Positions 1-6,640 of a stretch of DNA of 30,443 bases are shown one piece after another. Origin of the DNA: a virus; the IMG/VR virus record IMGVR_UViG_3300033149_007244, positions 1 to 30,443 of that record. The stretch is one strand, 5' to 3'. Below the pieces are notes generated by a model. It was not told the DNA's origin, did no database searches, and saw only the letters and a list, made by a program, of their open reading frames with translations. Both the position numbers and the translations under genes were made by a program. Each line of letters begins with the position of its first letter. Within the stretch, counting starts at the first letter, position 1.

Positions 1-75
1 TTTTTCTCTAAGAAGCCGAGATATTTTATCCCAATTCTCAGGATATAATTTCTTTCTCTCAAGTTTTATTGGCAT
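1..75 (-). CDS. HNH endonuclease, N-terminal 25 residues only (runs off the window)
   Basis: An ATG at 75 opens a frame that stays open to the window edge. Its first residues include YPENWDKISRLLRE, which resembles the opening of phage HNH nucleases (a Y-P-x-N-W-x-x-I-S motif just before the first zinc-binding cysteines). The zinc and HNH motifs would lie beyond the window and cannot be checked. The start overlaps the end of the preceding membrane-protein gene by 17 bases, as expected in a tightly packed phage operon. In many tailed phages such an HNH gene sits beside the terminase genes, so the packaging module probably follows. The assignment rests on a short motif and is moderately sure. 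Confidence 0.5.
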   Translation of the reverse strand, partial: MPIKLERKKLYPENWDKISRLLREK

Positions 76-298
76 CTTTAATTTCTCTATTTTTATTTCT
101 CTGTTCTCTTTTCAATATTCTTTTCAACTCATCAATCTTATTTTGTTTTCTTCTCACAGCATCAGAGAGTTTGCGCTTTTCCTCTTTCAGTGATACCAAC
201 TCATCTTCAACGTCACTGAGCTTCGCTAAAAAAAGGATTGAAGTACCAAACATACCGATGATGAAACCAAAGAAAAAAATCAATATTTTAATAAGCAT
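59..298 (-). CDS. small membrane-anchored coiled-coil protein
   Basis: The 79-residue product starts with a hydrophobic segment (about residues 3-24, rich in I, L, F and G) followed by a charged heptad-like helix to the end. This suggests one membrane span with a cytoplasmic coiled coil. A good ribosome site (AGGAGG) precedes the ATG at 298. The shape is compatible with a spanin-like or Rz-like lysis component or an inner-membrane accessory protein, but no lipobox, holin or endolysin gene is visible beside it, so no function is assigned. It lies between the radical SAM gene and the HNH gene in the same direction. Confidence 0.6.
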   Translation of the reverse strand: MLIKILIFFFGFIIGMFGTSILFLAKLSDVEDELVSLKEEKRKLSDAVRRKQNKIDELKRILKREQRNKNREIKDANKT

Positions 299-371
299 TT
301 TGACCTCCTATGTACACAGATAACATTGATTTATATAATATTTTAAATTCATTTCCTCTTCTCTTCATTCG

Positions 372-1193
372 TCAGGCATCTCCTTTTTCAACCCTAAATA
401 TTGATTTAATTATTGCTGGTCTACACCATTTTCTTTGAAATCGCCTCCATTCTCTTTCAGGAGAAGGATATTCTCCTCTTTGATTTCTGTACAACATAGC
501 AAATGGAAGCAATCCAAGGTTATATATAAATGAAAGTCGTCCTTTAGCAGCATTTAATGAATCTCCCCTAAATCCGATCAAAACATAACAGCGTAGTTGA
601 TTCCGTCGAAAATATTTTCTTAATTTTTCAACTGCTTTAATTAAATATTTCTCTCTGCTTTCATCATCAAAAGAAAGCCATAATTGGTGAATACTTAAAT
701 CTCTCAATGCCTCTATATGCCAATCTTTTATCAACCTTGAATCTAAACCTCCAGAAAAATTTATCCGTTTTTGATAAGAAAGCATTTGAAAAACTTTCCC
801 AAGATGAGATTTAGAACAAGCCAAAATATTATTATCCTGTATAATATTACCTTCTGGAAAATCGTCCAACTCAATTAACTCTTGTTTTACAAGACACCAA
901 GGACAACGATACGGGCAACCTCTAGAAGTAATTGTCACGCCTTTTCTGATATAAAAACCAGCCCTGAATCCATTTGTGGATTCTCCATTTATAGCTGGTC
1001 CACCGATTTTTACAGGAGCAATGCATTTCCATTGCTTTTTTAAAAATTGTGCTTTTTCTATATCCCAAGAAAAGGCTACCGATATATGGACTTCATCATA
1101 TTTAGGCATAAATAATTCTGGTTCTCCGAAATAAGCATCCCTATCTGTGGGGCTCATTGAAGTCTTTGTGGGGAAAACTCTGGCTATTTTCAC
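372..1193 (-). CDS. radical SAM family protein of a phage-associated type
   Basis: The 273-residue product carries the radical SAM cluster motif C93-x3-C97-x2-C100 in the context TSRGCPYRCPWC, which binds a 4Fe-4S cluster and S-adenosylmethionine. Later landmarks include an FSGGLD segment, an SFDDE segment and RCYVLIGFRGDS, as expected for successive strands of the barrel. From memory, similar proteins occur in many uncultured tailed phages, with unknown substrate. The start is GTG at 1193, ten bases below the sulfotransferase stop, so the two are probably co-translated. Possible roles are nucleotide, tRNA or DNA base modification. Family assignment is firm; substrate is unknown. Confidence 0.85.
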   Translation of the reverse strand: MKIARVFPTKTSMSPTDRDAYFGEPELFMPKYDEVHISVAFSWDIEKAQFLKKQWKCIAPVKIGGPAINGESTNGFRAGFYIRKGVTITSRGCPYRCPWCLVKQELIELDDFPEGNIIQDNNILACSKSHLGKVFQMLSYQKRINFSGGLDSRLIKDWHIEALRDLSIHQLWLSFDDESREKYLIKAVEKLRKYFRRNQLRCYVLIGFRGDSLNAAKGRLSFIYNLGLLPFAMLYRNQRGEYPSPEREWRRFQRKWCRPAIIKSIFRVEKGDA

Positions 1194-1202
1194 ATCCTAC
1201 CC

Positions 1203-1892
1203 CTATTCCCAATCTATTCCAAAGCGATAATAAAGCTCTGCATTAGCTTGCCTATAGTACTCAGTAAGAAAGTCAACAACCTCTTTATCAGGCTTTGGGT
1301 AAGTTTCTTTCTTTTTCGGATTCTTTTTCTTTGGGTCATAATAAGAAGCTTTCAGTATCCGAGTCGGCAGCCCGAGAAAAAAATAGAGAATCTCATTAAC
1401 AACAGCCACCGGTTGTCTAAAAAATTTTTCAGATTTGATAATGACAAAGCACTCTTCATCAAAAATACTCAACCATCGTTCTAAATAATCAACGTATCTG
1501 CCTCTTTTCAAGACTTCTGAATCGGGATTGAACAGGTCTGATTTCGGTATCTTATCTTTCCAATGCCAATAATTTGACCATGCCCTCTCTATCGGATTCC
1601 GTAATAAGATAATGAAATGATGGCTTTGCTCCGGAATATCTGTCTTGATTCGTATCGGTGCTTTCTCTGAATAGAGATAGCCGGGAGTCGTATCAAATGA
1701 TAGGCTGATTTCTCTTTCTGGGAAGTATGATTCATAATGCTTCAGACCTTTTGAGTACTGCTTGTCATTATCAAAAAAATGAATCTCTTTTTTTCTTGCT
1801 GGCAGTATCTCCGGTACTGAATTCAGCATGACCCTCAATGAATTAGTGCCTGAGCGGCTAGCACCGATGATAAAGAAGTCAGGTAATCTCAT
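1203..1892 (-). CDS. sulfotransferase (PAPS-dependent, heparan N-sulfotransferase-like fold)
   Basis: The 229-residue product has the two PAPS-binding elements of sulfotransferases: a 5'-phosphosulfate loop at residues 9-19 (IGASRSGTNSL) and the 3'-phosphate site RNPIERAWSNYWH near residues 98-110. Between them are KEIHFFD and DTTPGYLY, typical of carbohydrate sulfotransferases. The likely reaction moves sulfate from PAPS to a sugar hydroxyl or amine. I chose the ATG at 1892 because it sits one base below the previous stop and directly before the P-loop strand; an upstream in-frame ATG adds 14 basic residues without family support. The gene ends with TAG-GGG-TAG. It is unusual in a replication-side operon; a second sulfotransferase lies at 24523-25173. 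Confidence 0.85.
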   Translation of the reverse strand: MRLPDFFIIGASRSGTNSLRVMLNSVPEILPARKKEIHFFDNDKQYSKGLKHYESYFPEREISLSFDTTPGYLYSEKAPIRIKTDIPEQSHHFIILLRNPIERAWSNYWHWKDKIPKSDLFNPDSEVLKRGRYVDYLERWLSIFDEECFVIIKSEKFFRQPVAVVNEILYFFLGLPTRILKASYYDPKKKNPKKKETYPKPDKEVVDFLTEYYRQANAELYYRFGIDWE

Positions 1893-1893
1893 C

Positions 1894-2070
1894 TTACATC
1901 TCTTTATTCTTTTCACTAAGCACTTCAATTGCATCTTTCAGCTCTTCAATCTCACTGTCTCTATTCTCTTTTGTCTTATTAACATCCCAATCGACTTGAT
2001 GATATTGTAGGTTTTGCAAAAACCTCAACCTTAAAAGAAGCTGCCTTATGGCTCTCTTGAATCTTTTCAT
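1894..2070 (-). CDS. small hypothetical protein, basic N-terminus and acidic helix
   Basis: The 58-residue frame begins at an ATG that overlaps the RNase HII stop in an ATGA junction. It has a strongly basic first half (KRFKRAIRQLLLRLR) and an acidic, heptad-like second half (EIEELKDAIEVL). A longer reading from 2103 would run deep into the RNase HII gene. It ends one base before the sulfotransferase start. No family is recognised; a helical adaptor is only a guess. Confidence 0.5.
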   Translation of the reverse strand: MKRFKRAIRQLLLRLRFLQNLQYHQVDWDVNKTKENRDSEIEELKDAIEVLSEKNKEM

Positions 2071-2693
2071 TTCGCTTTTCCCTTTCTTATTCTCTCCCAC
2101 CATCCTATAGCATAATTAGTTCTATGATACGGCGATGGCCCTGCTTTTCTTAAGGCCTCAATATGGGCTTTCGAAGGAGACCCATGGTCATGCTCAAAGC
2201 CGTAGCCTGGATAAAACTTTCCAAACCCTTCAAATAAAGCATCAGCATAAACTCTAGCCACAATGCTAGCAGCAGAGACTGTATAAACTTTATTGTCAGC
2301 ATCAATCAAGCACTCAACCGGTACGGTAACTTTGCTTCTGAAATAATTCATCCATTCTTTTGAAAAAGGGCCGTCTATGACGGCTCTCTCTGGTCTGATG
2401 TTCATCTGTAGAAGCTGTAGATATAGGCTTTCAAGGGCTGACATTATTGCATTGTTCCGAGCTTTATAGATCCCAACACTGTTTATCGAATTCACTGTCG
2501 CTGGTACTATCGTATAAATGCTGTTGCGTTGCAGCTTCTCAAAAAGCTTGAGCCTTTGTTTGTGAGTCAGCAGTTTTGAATCTTTGACACCTCGCATCTT
2601 TTTCAGTGCATATAGGGCACAGACCACACAATCGCCGGCCAGTTAAAGGGATGGCGAATAATTGCATTCATCAATGCCTATTATATTCTCCAT
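2067..2693 (-). pseudogene. rnhB: ribonuclease HII, interrupted by an in-frame TAA at codon 17
   Basis: Starting at the ATG at 2693, two bases below the previous stop, the frame reads MENIIGIDECNYSPSL, then TAA (2643-2645), then LAGDCVVCALYA and on to 2067. The halves together give a whole RNase HII of about 207 residues: the catalytic GIDE at the start, the LAG loop, AVIDG, DADNKVYTVSAASIVARVYAD and the closing GPSPYHR. RNase HII cuts RNA in RNA-DNA hybrids, for example primers. A GTG at 2627 could restart translation, but that product would lack the first catalytic Asp-Glu. The rest of the frame is intact, so the lesion is either recent, a sequence error, or read through. Confidence 0.8.
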
Positions 2694-2695
2694 CC

Positions 2696-3022
2696 TTACA
2701 TCACCCCCTTTTCATATAATTCAAAGGCAGTTTCAATCATTTTCTCTCCAATGCCTTCAGCTTTCTTTAAGATCTTTGCTTCTTTTTTCTGAATTTTTTT
2801 GAAATCCTCTACTACAAATGCCAACATCGCAGTCAGCTCTTCAATTTCAGGAAGCTTTTCAGGTGGCTCTTCATCAAAATTAAAAAGCTTCATTACAAAC
2901 AACATGCCTGAGTAATAGCCCAGGCAATATGAGCGAAAGTCCGGTGTCTGGCTTCCGCACATTTTTACTGCTGAAAGCATCCAGACTAAAAGCTCTAATT
3001 CTTTCTTTGACAGCTTTTTCAT
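2696..3022 (-). CDS. hypothetical helical protein
   Basis: The 108-residue product starts at an ATG with a clear AAAGGAG ribosome site and looks mostly helical: a Leu-rich N-terminus (residues 3-20), a middle containing two Cys (KMCGSQ and SYCLGYYSG), and a Lys/Glu-rich C-terminal helix. It lies between the putative helicase-loader gene and the RNase HII gene in the leftward replication operon. No family is recognised. Confidence 0.65.
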   Translation of the reverse strand: MKKLSKKELELLVWMLSAVKMCGSQTPDFRSYCLGYYSGMLFVMKLFNFDEEPPEKLPEIEELTAMLAFVVEDFKKIQKKEAKILKKAEGIGEKMIETAFELYEKGVM

Positions 3023-3034
3023 AATAATCTCCTT

Positions 3035-3112
3035 TTAGCTGAAATATTCATTAAACTCATGCTCAAGCTCAATAATTCTCCCTGAGTTCTCATTAAACCC
3101 TTTTTCTTTCAT
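3035..3112 (-). CDS. very short ORF, 25 residues, coupled to the loader-like gene
   Basis: An ATG at 3112 overlaps the stop of the upstream gene as ATGA and opens 25 codons (MKEKGFNENSG... ending YFS) before TAA. It fills most of the gap before the ribosome site of the next gene. The acidic, helical composition and the overlap make translation plausible, but so short a frame could be chance. Confidence 0.35.
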   Translation of the reverse strand: MKEKGFNENSGRIIELEHEFNEYFS

Positions 3113-3597
3113 TTAGGTTTTATACCTCCAAATTTTTTTTGGTGGGCTTCATAGCAGTTTATTATATGATCTCTAAAACGATCCATCTTTTCTTCTATGC
3201 TGCCAATGCGCTTTTTTTTCTTCCTTATTTTTTTTACCTCCTCATAAAGGCAGCTGCACGGCCAGGTTATCAGCCTTCCTTGGCTGTCTTTTGAGGTCAT
3301 CCATCCAGTCCAAGAGCATTCTTTACAGCCGACTTTACGGTTTTGGCTCATGCGCTCATCTATAATATCCATCGCCATACGGATCTCTGGGATGCTTATC
3401 ATTTTGTTCCGGAGAAATTTATCAGCCGGGTCTCTGAGGTCCATAGCTACATTTATAGCTTCTTTTATCTGTAAGAGTGTATAACCTTGGAGTTCCTCAA
3501 AATAAAACTCAAGCTGATCTATTGTCATCGGCTGGCCAAAGTGATTGGCCATGCGGTCCATTATTGTTTTAAATCTTGGTTTATCGTTGAAGTCCAT
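3109..3597 (-). CDS. putative helicase loader or replication accessory protein with a zinc knuckle
   Basis: The 162-residue product has an N-terminal helical part (about residues 8-75: FYFEELQGYTLLQIKEAI, then ISIPEIRMAM). This resembles phage helicase-loader N-domains of the SPP1 G39P kind. It is followed by CKECSWTGW...PCSC, a likely CxxC/CxC zinc site, and a basic coiled C-terminus. It starts in a TAATG overlap with the replication initiator gene upstream, the place where lambda-like phages carry the loader. Loader function is inferred from position and a weak pattern; a nucleic-acid-binding protein of other function is the main alternative. Confidence 0.5.
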   Translation of the reverse strand: MDFNDKPRFKTIMDRMANHFGQPMTIDQLEFYFEELQGYTLLQIKEAINVAMDLRDPADKFLRNKMISIPEIRMAMDIIDERMSQNRKVGCKECSWTGWMTSKDSQGRLITWPCSCLYEEVKKIRKKKKRIGSIEEKMDRFRDHIINCYEAHQKKFGGIKPK

Positions 3598-4364
3598 TAT
3601 TTTTTACCCAACCATTCTTTGTATTTTTTCTCTTCCTCTTCCTCTCTCTGAAGCCCGCTCTCCTCCCAAAGCCTGCCGAAACGCTTCCTTAAGGTATCTG
3701 CCGAGAGTATGTTCTTGTACCAAAAATCGCTTTTATCAAAAATCCATATGATAAGCTGTTTAATCTCATCCTCAGTGGCTTCTTTCTTCTCAACCATAAT
3801 CCTAAAAGTGTTAGCCCAGTTCTCTAAATAAGCTTTACCTTGAAACTTATACCTAGGAAGTCTTTCTTTAATTTTTTTTTCTAAAAGAGCAGCGAGTTCA
3901 GAATATTTTTCTGAACGTTTCTTTTTAACTTTACTTTTATTTACTTTACTTAGATTATATTTAATTATATTAGGGCAACGTTTCGTTCCGGTTCGTTCCG
4001 GCTTCGTTACGTCCCGTTTCAAGAATGTAGCAGGATTAGGATAAAGTGCTTTTCTTTGTATATCTTTTCTGAAAGATTGATGTTCATCAAACCCTACAAT
4101 TTCAAGATAGTTCTCACCATCATGTTCATAAAGTTCAATAAGTCCAATTTGCCAAAGTTCATTTATTCTTTTATTAATAATAGAAGAGCTTATTTTTCTT
4201 CTTGTATAAACCTGGCCTTTAATAATATCTAAATCAGCATGAAAACGACCATAATCATCAGTCATTACAAGAAGCCTGTAATATAAATTTTCTGCTCCTT
4301 CTGAAACGGCATTAATTTTTTTACTTAAAATGATTACCTTATCAAGCATTCGTCCTTTCGCCAT
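3597..4364 (-). CDS. phage replication initiator (O-like / replisome organiser)
   Basis: The 255-residue product has an N-terminal winged-helix region (about residues 1-100: GAENLYYRLLVMTDDYGRF, then SIINKRINELWQIGLIELY, then YLEIVGF), typical of phage replisome organisers that bind the origin. A basic linker follows (about 125-165), then a C-terminal part ending in FWYKNILSADTLRKRF, the usual helicase- or loader-contact end of such proteins. It is in a TAATG overlap with the genes on both sides. Origins in such phages often lie inside this gene; the AT-rich linker-coding stretch around 3900-3980 is a candidate, but clear iterons were not seen. Confidence 0.7.
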   Translation of the reverse strand: MAKGRMLDKVIILSKKINAVSEGAENLYYRLLVMTDDYGRFHADLDIIKGQVYTRRKISSSIINKRINELWQIGLIELYEHDGENYLEIVGFDEHQSFRKDIQRKALYPNPATFLKRDVTKPERTGTKRCPNIIKYNLSKVNKSKVKKKRSEKYSELAALLEKKIKERLPRYKFQGKAYLENWANTFRIMVEKKEATEDEIKQLIIWIFDKSDFWYKNILSADTLRKRFGRLWEESGLQREEEEEKKYKEWLGKK

Positions 4365-4723
4365 TATTTTTCACCAATATTTTTAATAGGTAATTTATAC
4401 TTGATACAAATTTCCATCGCTAATTTTTTAACATAAGCCAAAGTAAAGCCAGGCTCTATTTCTTTCCAATTTTTAATACATGTATCAACCATCTCTTTAT
4501 AAGCATCACCAAGAAAAAAATGATGTTTCTTGCCGTTTGATAATACCTTGCCCCTTTTTATTTTATCTTCATTTATCCTCAGCTCATTGATACAGACAAA
4601 ACCAGCAATTATCATAGCAGGCCACATGCGGGCGATTTCAAAGCCGTCTCTCTCGTTAAATGTTTTACACTACAAAACATAATCATCCTTATGCTTTTTA
4701 CCTTTTAGCTGTTTAAATTTCAT
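4364..4723 (-). pseudogene. hypothetical gene interrupted by an in-frame TAG at codon 18
   Basis: A strong ribosome site (GAGGAG) precedes an ATG at 4723. The frame reads 17 residues (MKFKQLKGKKHKDDYVL), meets TAG at 4670-4672, then continues open through CKTFNERDGFEIARMWP to TAA at 4364, giving about 119 residues in all. A start at the ATG at 4627 would give 87 residues, but no ribosome site is seen before it. The single intact reading on both sides of the stop suggests a nonsense change in a real gene. TAG ends other intact genes here, so the codon is probably a true stop. Product family not recognised. Confidence 0.55.
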
Positions 4724-4749
4724 TTCTCAAATCTCCTCAAGTATTTTCA

Positions 4750-5742
4750 TTATGCCTTATTTGCTATGGATAAATCACTCACTTCATTTCCCCAATAAGT
4801 CCAATTTTTCCTCTTTTTCTCAGGCCTGGCAAATAGCTCTAAATATTTGAAGCCTGGGTACATCTTTTCAATTAAATCATAATAATAGTCAGGCTTTTTA
4901 CTATGTTCACTTCTTTTTTCTCTATAAACTGAACTTACTCTATTTTTTGGTTCCGGAGGGTGAAAATTGCCTTTTATTCCCACAAGTAATATCTCATGCT
5001 GCGTCCTAAACCAGTAACCCGGACCAATAATTTCCTTATCCCAAATTGCTGTTGTTCTAAACAAAAAGCCCCATGCTTCCATGACTTCTAAAGCATGACA
5101 TATAATTGATGCTGGACTCCAAAGAAAAAGTATCGCATCCTTTGCTGATGGTATTTCCAATTCTTTAATGTTTTCCAGCTTCATAGTCGGGTATTGTTTT
5201 TCTATCTTTCTGCTATTTGATATTGGATGTTCATATTGCCAGGGTGGATCGGCATAAATTACATTATATTTATCTTCAGGCAATGGTGGTGATTCTCCTT
5301 TTTCTTTGTCCCTTATCGCATCCCTCAATTCTCTTACTGACCAATTATTTTCTGCTGCTTTATTTAGCCAATAGCTCTGTTTATCTGGTGGAAGATAAGC
5401 CACCATTTCGTGATGCGTCCAAGATAAATTTACCCTTCGAAGGGTAAATTCTATATTTTTTGAAACCTGTTGGTATTTATTTAATGTTTTCCTCTCATAT
5501 CCTAGCTTCTCTGCCTCTTCATATTTGCCATGCTCATAACGCCCCCAGTTGGCATTGATCCAATCACCAATCCAAAATTGATTAGCGATTTCAAAAAGCT
5601 TTAATTTTCTTCCTATTATTAATCTTTCTTCATGAGAAATGTTTTTGTCAAAAATTAATCCCATGCCATTATTCGTTAAATGACATTTTTCTGATATTGA
5701 TAATTTTGGTTTTTGATATTTAATTAATTCAACCTTACTCAT
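4750..5742 (-). CDS. MT-A70 family N6-adenine methyltransferase with an N-terminal extension
   Basis: The 330-residue product has an N-terminal helical region (residues 1-145, including WIGDWINANWGRYEHGKY) of the kind seen in phage and plasmid proteins that join a ParB/KorB-like DNA-binding part to a methyltransferase. The catalytic part follows: DPPW at residues 165-168 in VIYADPPWQYEH, then LFLWSP, the TTAIWDKE strand, a GxxHPP segment and LELFARPE near the end. MT-A70 enzymes methylate adenine N6. A solitary phage enzyme may protect phage DNA from host restriction or mark it for regulation. It is the first gene below the structured leader, with GGGGAG before its ATG. Confidence 0.85.
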   Translation of the reverse strand: MSKVELIKYQKPKLSISEKCHLTNNGMGLIFDKNISHEERLIIGRKLKLFEIANQFWIGDWINANWGRYEHGKYEEAEKLGYERKTLNKYQQVSKNIEFTLRRVNLSWTHHEMVAYLPPDKQSYWLNKAAENNWSVRELRDAIRDKEKGESPPLPEDKYNVIYADPPWQYEHPISNSRKIEKQYPTMKLENIKELEIPSAKDAILFLWSPASIICHALEVMEAWGFLFRTTAIWDKEIIGPGYWFRTQHEILLVGIKGNFHPPEPKNRVSSVYREKRSEHSKKPDYYYDLIEKMYPGFKYLELFARPEKKRKNWTYWGNEVSDLSIANKA

Positions 5743-5752
5743 ATATAACTCC

Positions 5753-5876
5753 CCTAATAATAAAAAAGCCCCGATGCAACCTTACTTGGTAGTGGCAATT
5801 GGACGTCTCTTGATAGAGACAGGCTGCATTCGGGGCTTTGTTTTCAATATTCATTTTCCACTACCAAGTTTGTCAT
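5753..5876 (-). ncRNA. structured 5' leader: bistable or pseudoknotted RNA ending in an intrinsic terminator
   Basis: Transcription from the consensus promoter should begin near 5876. The RNA then holds, in order: element a (ACTTGGTAGTGG, 5869-5858), b (AAAGCCCCGAATGCA, 5839-5825), a small hairpin c (GTCTCT-TGAT-like loop-AGAGAC, 5820-5805), a' (5795-5784, perfect 12-nt complement of a) and b' (5778-5765, complement of b with one bulge). The order a-b-a'-b' is that of a pseudoknot. Only 5 nt separate a' from b', which is short to span a 12-bp stem, so the two pairings may be mutually exclusive. A 10-codon frame (ATG at 5876, MTNLVVENEY, TGA at 5844) covers element a and could be a leader peptide. 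Known RNA class not recognised. Confidence 0.6.
5762..5839 (-). terminator. intrinsic terminator within the leader before the methyltransferase gene
   Basis: A 14-bp GC-rich stem with one bulged A (5839-5825 with 5778-5765) is followed directly on the minus strand by six T (5767-5762). The loop of 46 nt contains hairpin c and element a'. It would stop leftward transcripts about 20 bases before the methyltransferase start, so expression of the replication genes should depend on readthrough or antitermination. Confidence 0.65.
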
Positions 5877-5882
5877 ACCTCA

Positions 5883-5912
5883 ATTATAAAAAACTGAATT
5901 AAGGCTTGTCAA
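5883..5912 (-). promoter_or_regulatory. sigma-70 type promoter for the leader and leftward replication operon
   Basis: The minus strand has a perfect -35 TTGACA (5912-5907) and a perfect -10 TATAAT (5888-5883) separated by 18 bases. The predicted start is near 5876, just before the structured leader. This is the strongest promoter seen in the window. Confidence 0.75.
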
Positions 5913-5927
5913 GAACTTTTTTCATAA

Positions 5928-5990
5928 GAGAGAGCCGCCAGCTTGAAAACAAAAGGAGGATGAAAAGGAGGGTTGACTGACGACTCTCTC
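5928..5990 (-). terminator. imperfect long stem after the upstream operon
   Basis: On the minus strand GAGAGAGTCGTC (5990-5979) can pair with GGCGGCTCTCTC (5939-5928), 12 bp with two G-U pairs in that strand only. It lies just after the last gene of the early operon (stop at 5997) and before the promoter at 5912. The following bases are not a clear T run, so it may be a weak terminator or an RNA-processing stem. Confidence 0.35.
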
Positions 5991-5996
5991 ATTGCT

Positions 5997-6182
5997 TCAT
6001 TTCTTTTTCTTCAGCCTGTGCGGTAGTAAATCAATGTTAGCATTGAGACACTCAAACTCCCTTCTTAATCCATGCATCTGAAGTGCAATTTCTTTAATTG
6101 AGCATCTTTCTAAATCTTTCAACCAGAGTGCACAGGCCTTCTCATCACATATGCTTTTTGTAAACGGACAAAGACTTCTCAT
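5997..6182 (-). CDS. small cysteine-rich protein, probably zinc-binding
   Basis: The 61-residue product starts MRSLCPFTKSICDEKACALW and has five cysteines in its first 32 residues. This matches a common small phage protein type with a CPFTKxxC...CALW...C signature, likely binding a metal. I chose the ATG at 6182, which overlaps the previous stop as ATGA, over an upstream in-frame start at 6206. It is the last gene of the recombination operon. Function unknown. Confidence 0.6.
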   Translation of the reverse strand: MRSLCPFTKSICDEKACALWLKDLERCSIKEIALQMHGLRREFECLNANIDLLPHRLKKKK

Positions 6183-6640
6183 TGTTTCCCTCCAATTCCC
6201 AAGCATTCATCAGAAATAATAGGCTTCCTCACAAGCTGTTCCTCCCATGTAATTTTGCAGTTGGGCATGAGTGTGGGATAATAAAGATGTACCTGGACTT
6301 GAATCGAATTATCTTTTTCTTCATAATAACCTTCAGCACTCAATCGGATTATTTTACCATTTCCATTAACAGTCGCATCTTTTCCAAGCCTTATATCAGG
6401 ACAAGCCATTTCAACCAGCTTACAGACAAGCTTGAATTCATTCGCATCGTGTTTTTCTGTGTCCTTTCCCCATGCGCCCTTTCTAATCCGAAGGTTAAAG
6501 CAAATCAACTCAATTCTACATTCCCAGCCATCAGGAAGATTCGGTTCAATTTTTCCTGCTATCGCTTTGGCAAACTCAATCTTTTTCAAGTTCTCTTGAT
6601 ATTCTTCTAATGCCCTTTTTTTGGCTTCTTTATAATTCAC
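6179..6640 (-). CDS. hypothetical protein of the recombination operon
   Basis: The 153-residue product begins MNYKEAKKRALEEYQENL, a charged helix, followed by a probable beta-rich part. The GTG at 6640 is preferred because GGAGG lies six bases upstream; a TTG at 6652 overlaps that site. The gene overlaps the end of the Cas4-like nuclease gene by 11 bases and the next start by an ATGA, so it is translationally coupled on both sides. No family recognised; a recombination accessory role is only suggested by position. Confidence 0.6.
   Translation of the reverse strand: MNYKEAKKRALEEYQENLKKIEFAKAIAGKIEPNLPDGWECRIELICFNLRIRKGAWGKDTEKHDANEFKLVCKLVEMACPDIRLGKDATVNGNGKIIRLSAEGYYEEKDNSIQVQVHLYYPTLMPNCKITWEEQLVRKPIISDECLGIGGKQ

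Noticed and set aside
2637-2650. CTT-TAA-C at the RNase HII stop as a prfB-like +1 frameshift site
   Set aside because: The correct continuation (LAGDCVV) is in the same frame as the front part, so a +1 shift would lead to the wrong sequence.
1203-4672. A recoded genetic code (TAG or TAA read as an amino acid)
   Set aside because: TAG ends intact genes at 1203, 14120, 24523 and 29648, and TAA ends many others; only two genes have internal stops.
6182-6610. 142-residue plus-strand frame
   Set aside because: It is antisense to a coupled minus-strand gene with a good ribosome site, and its product has no recognisable pattern.
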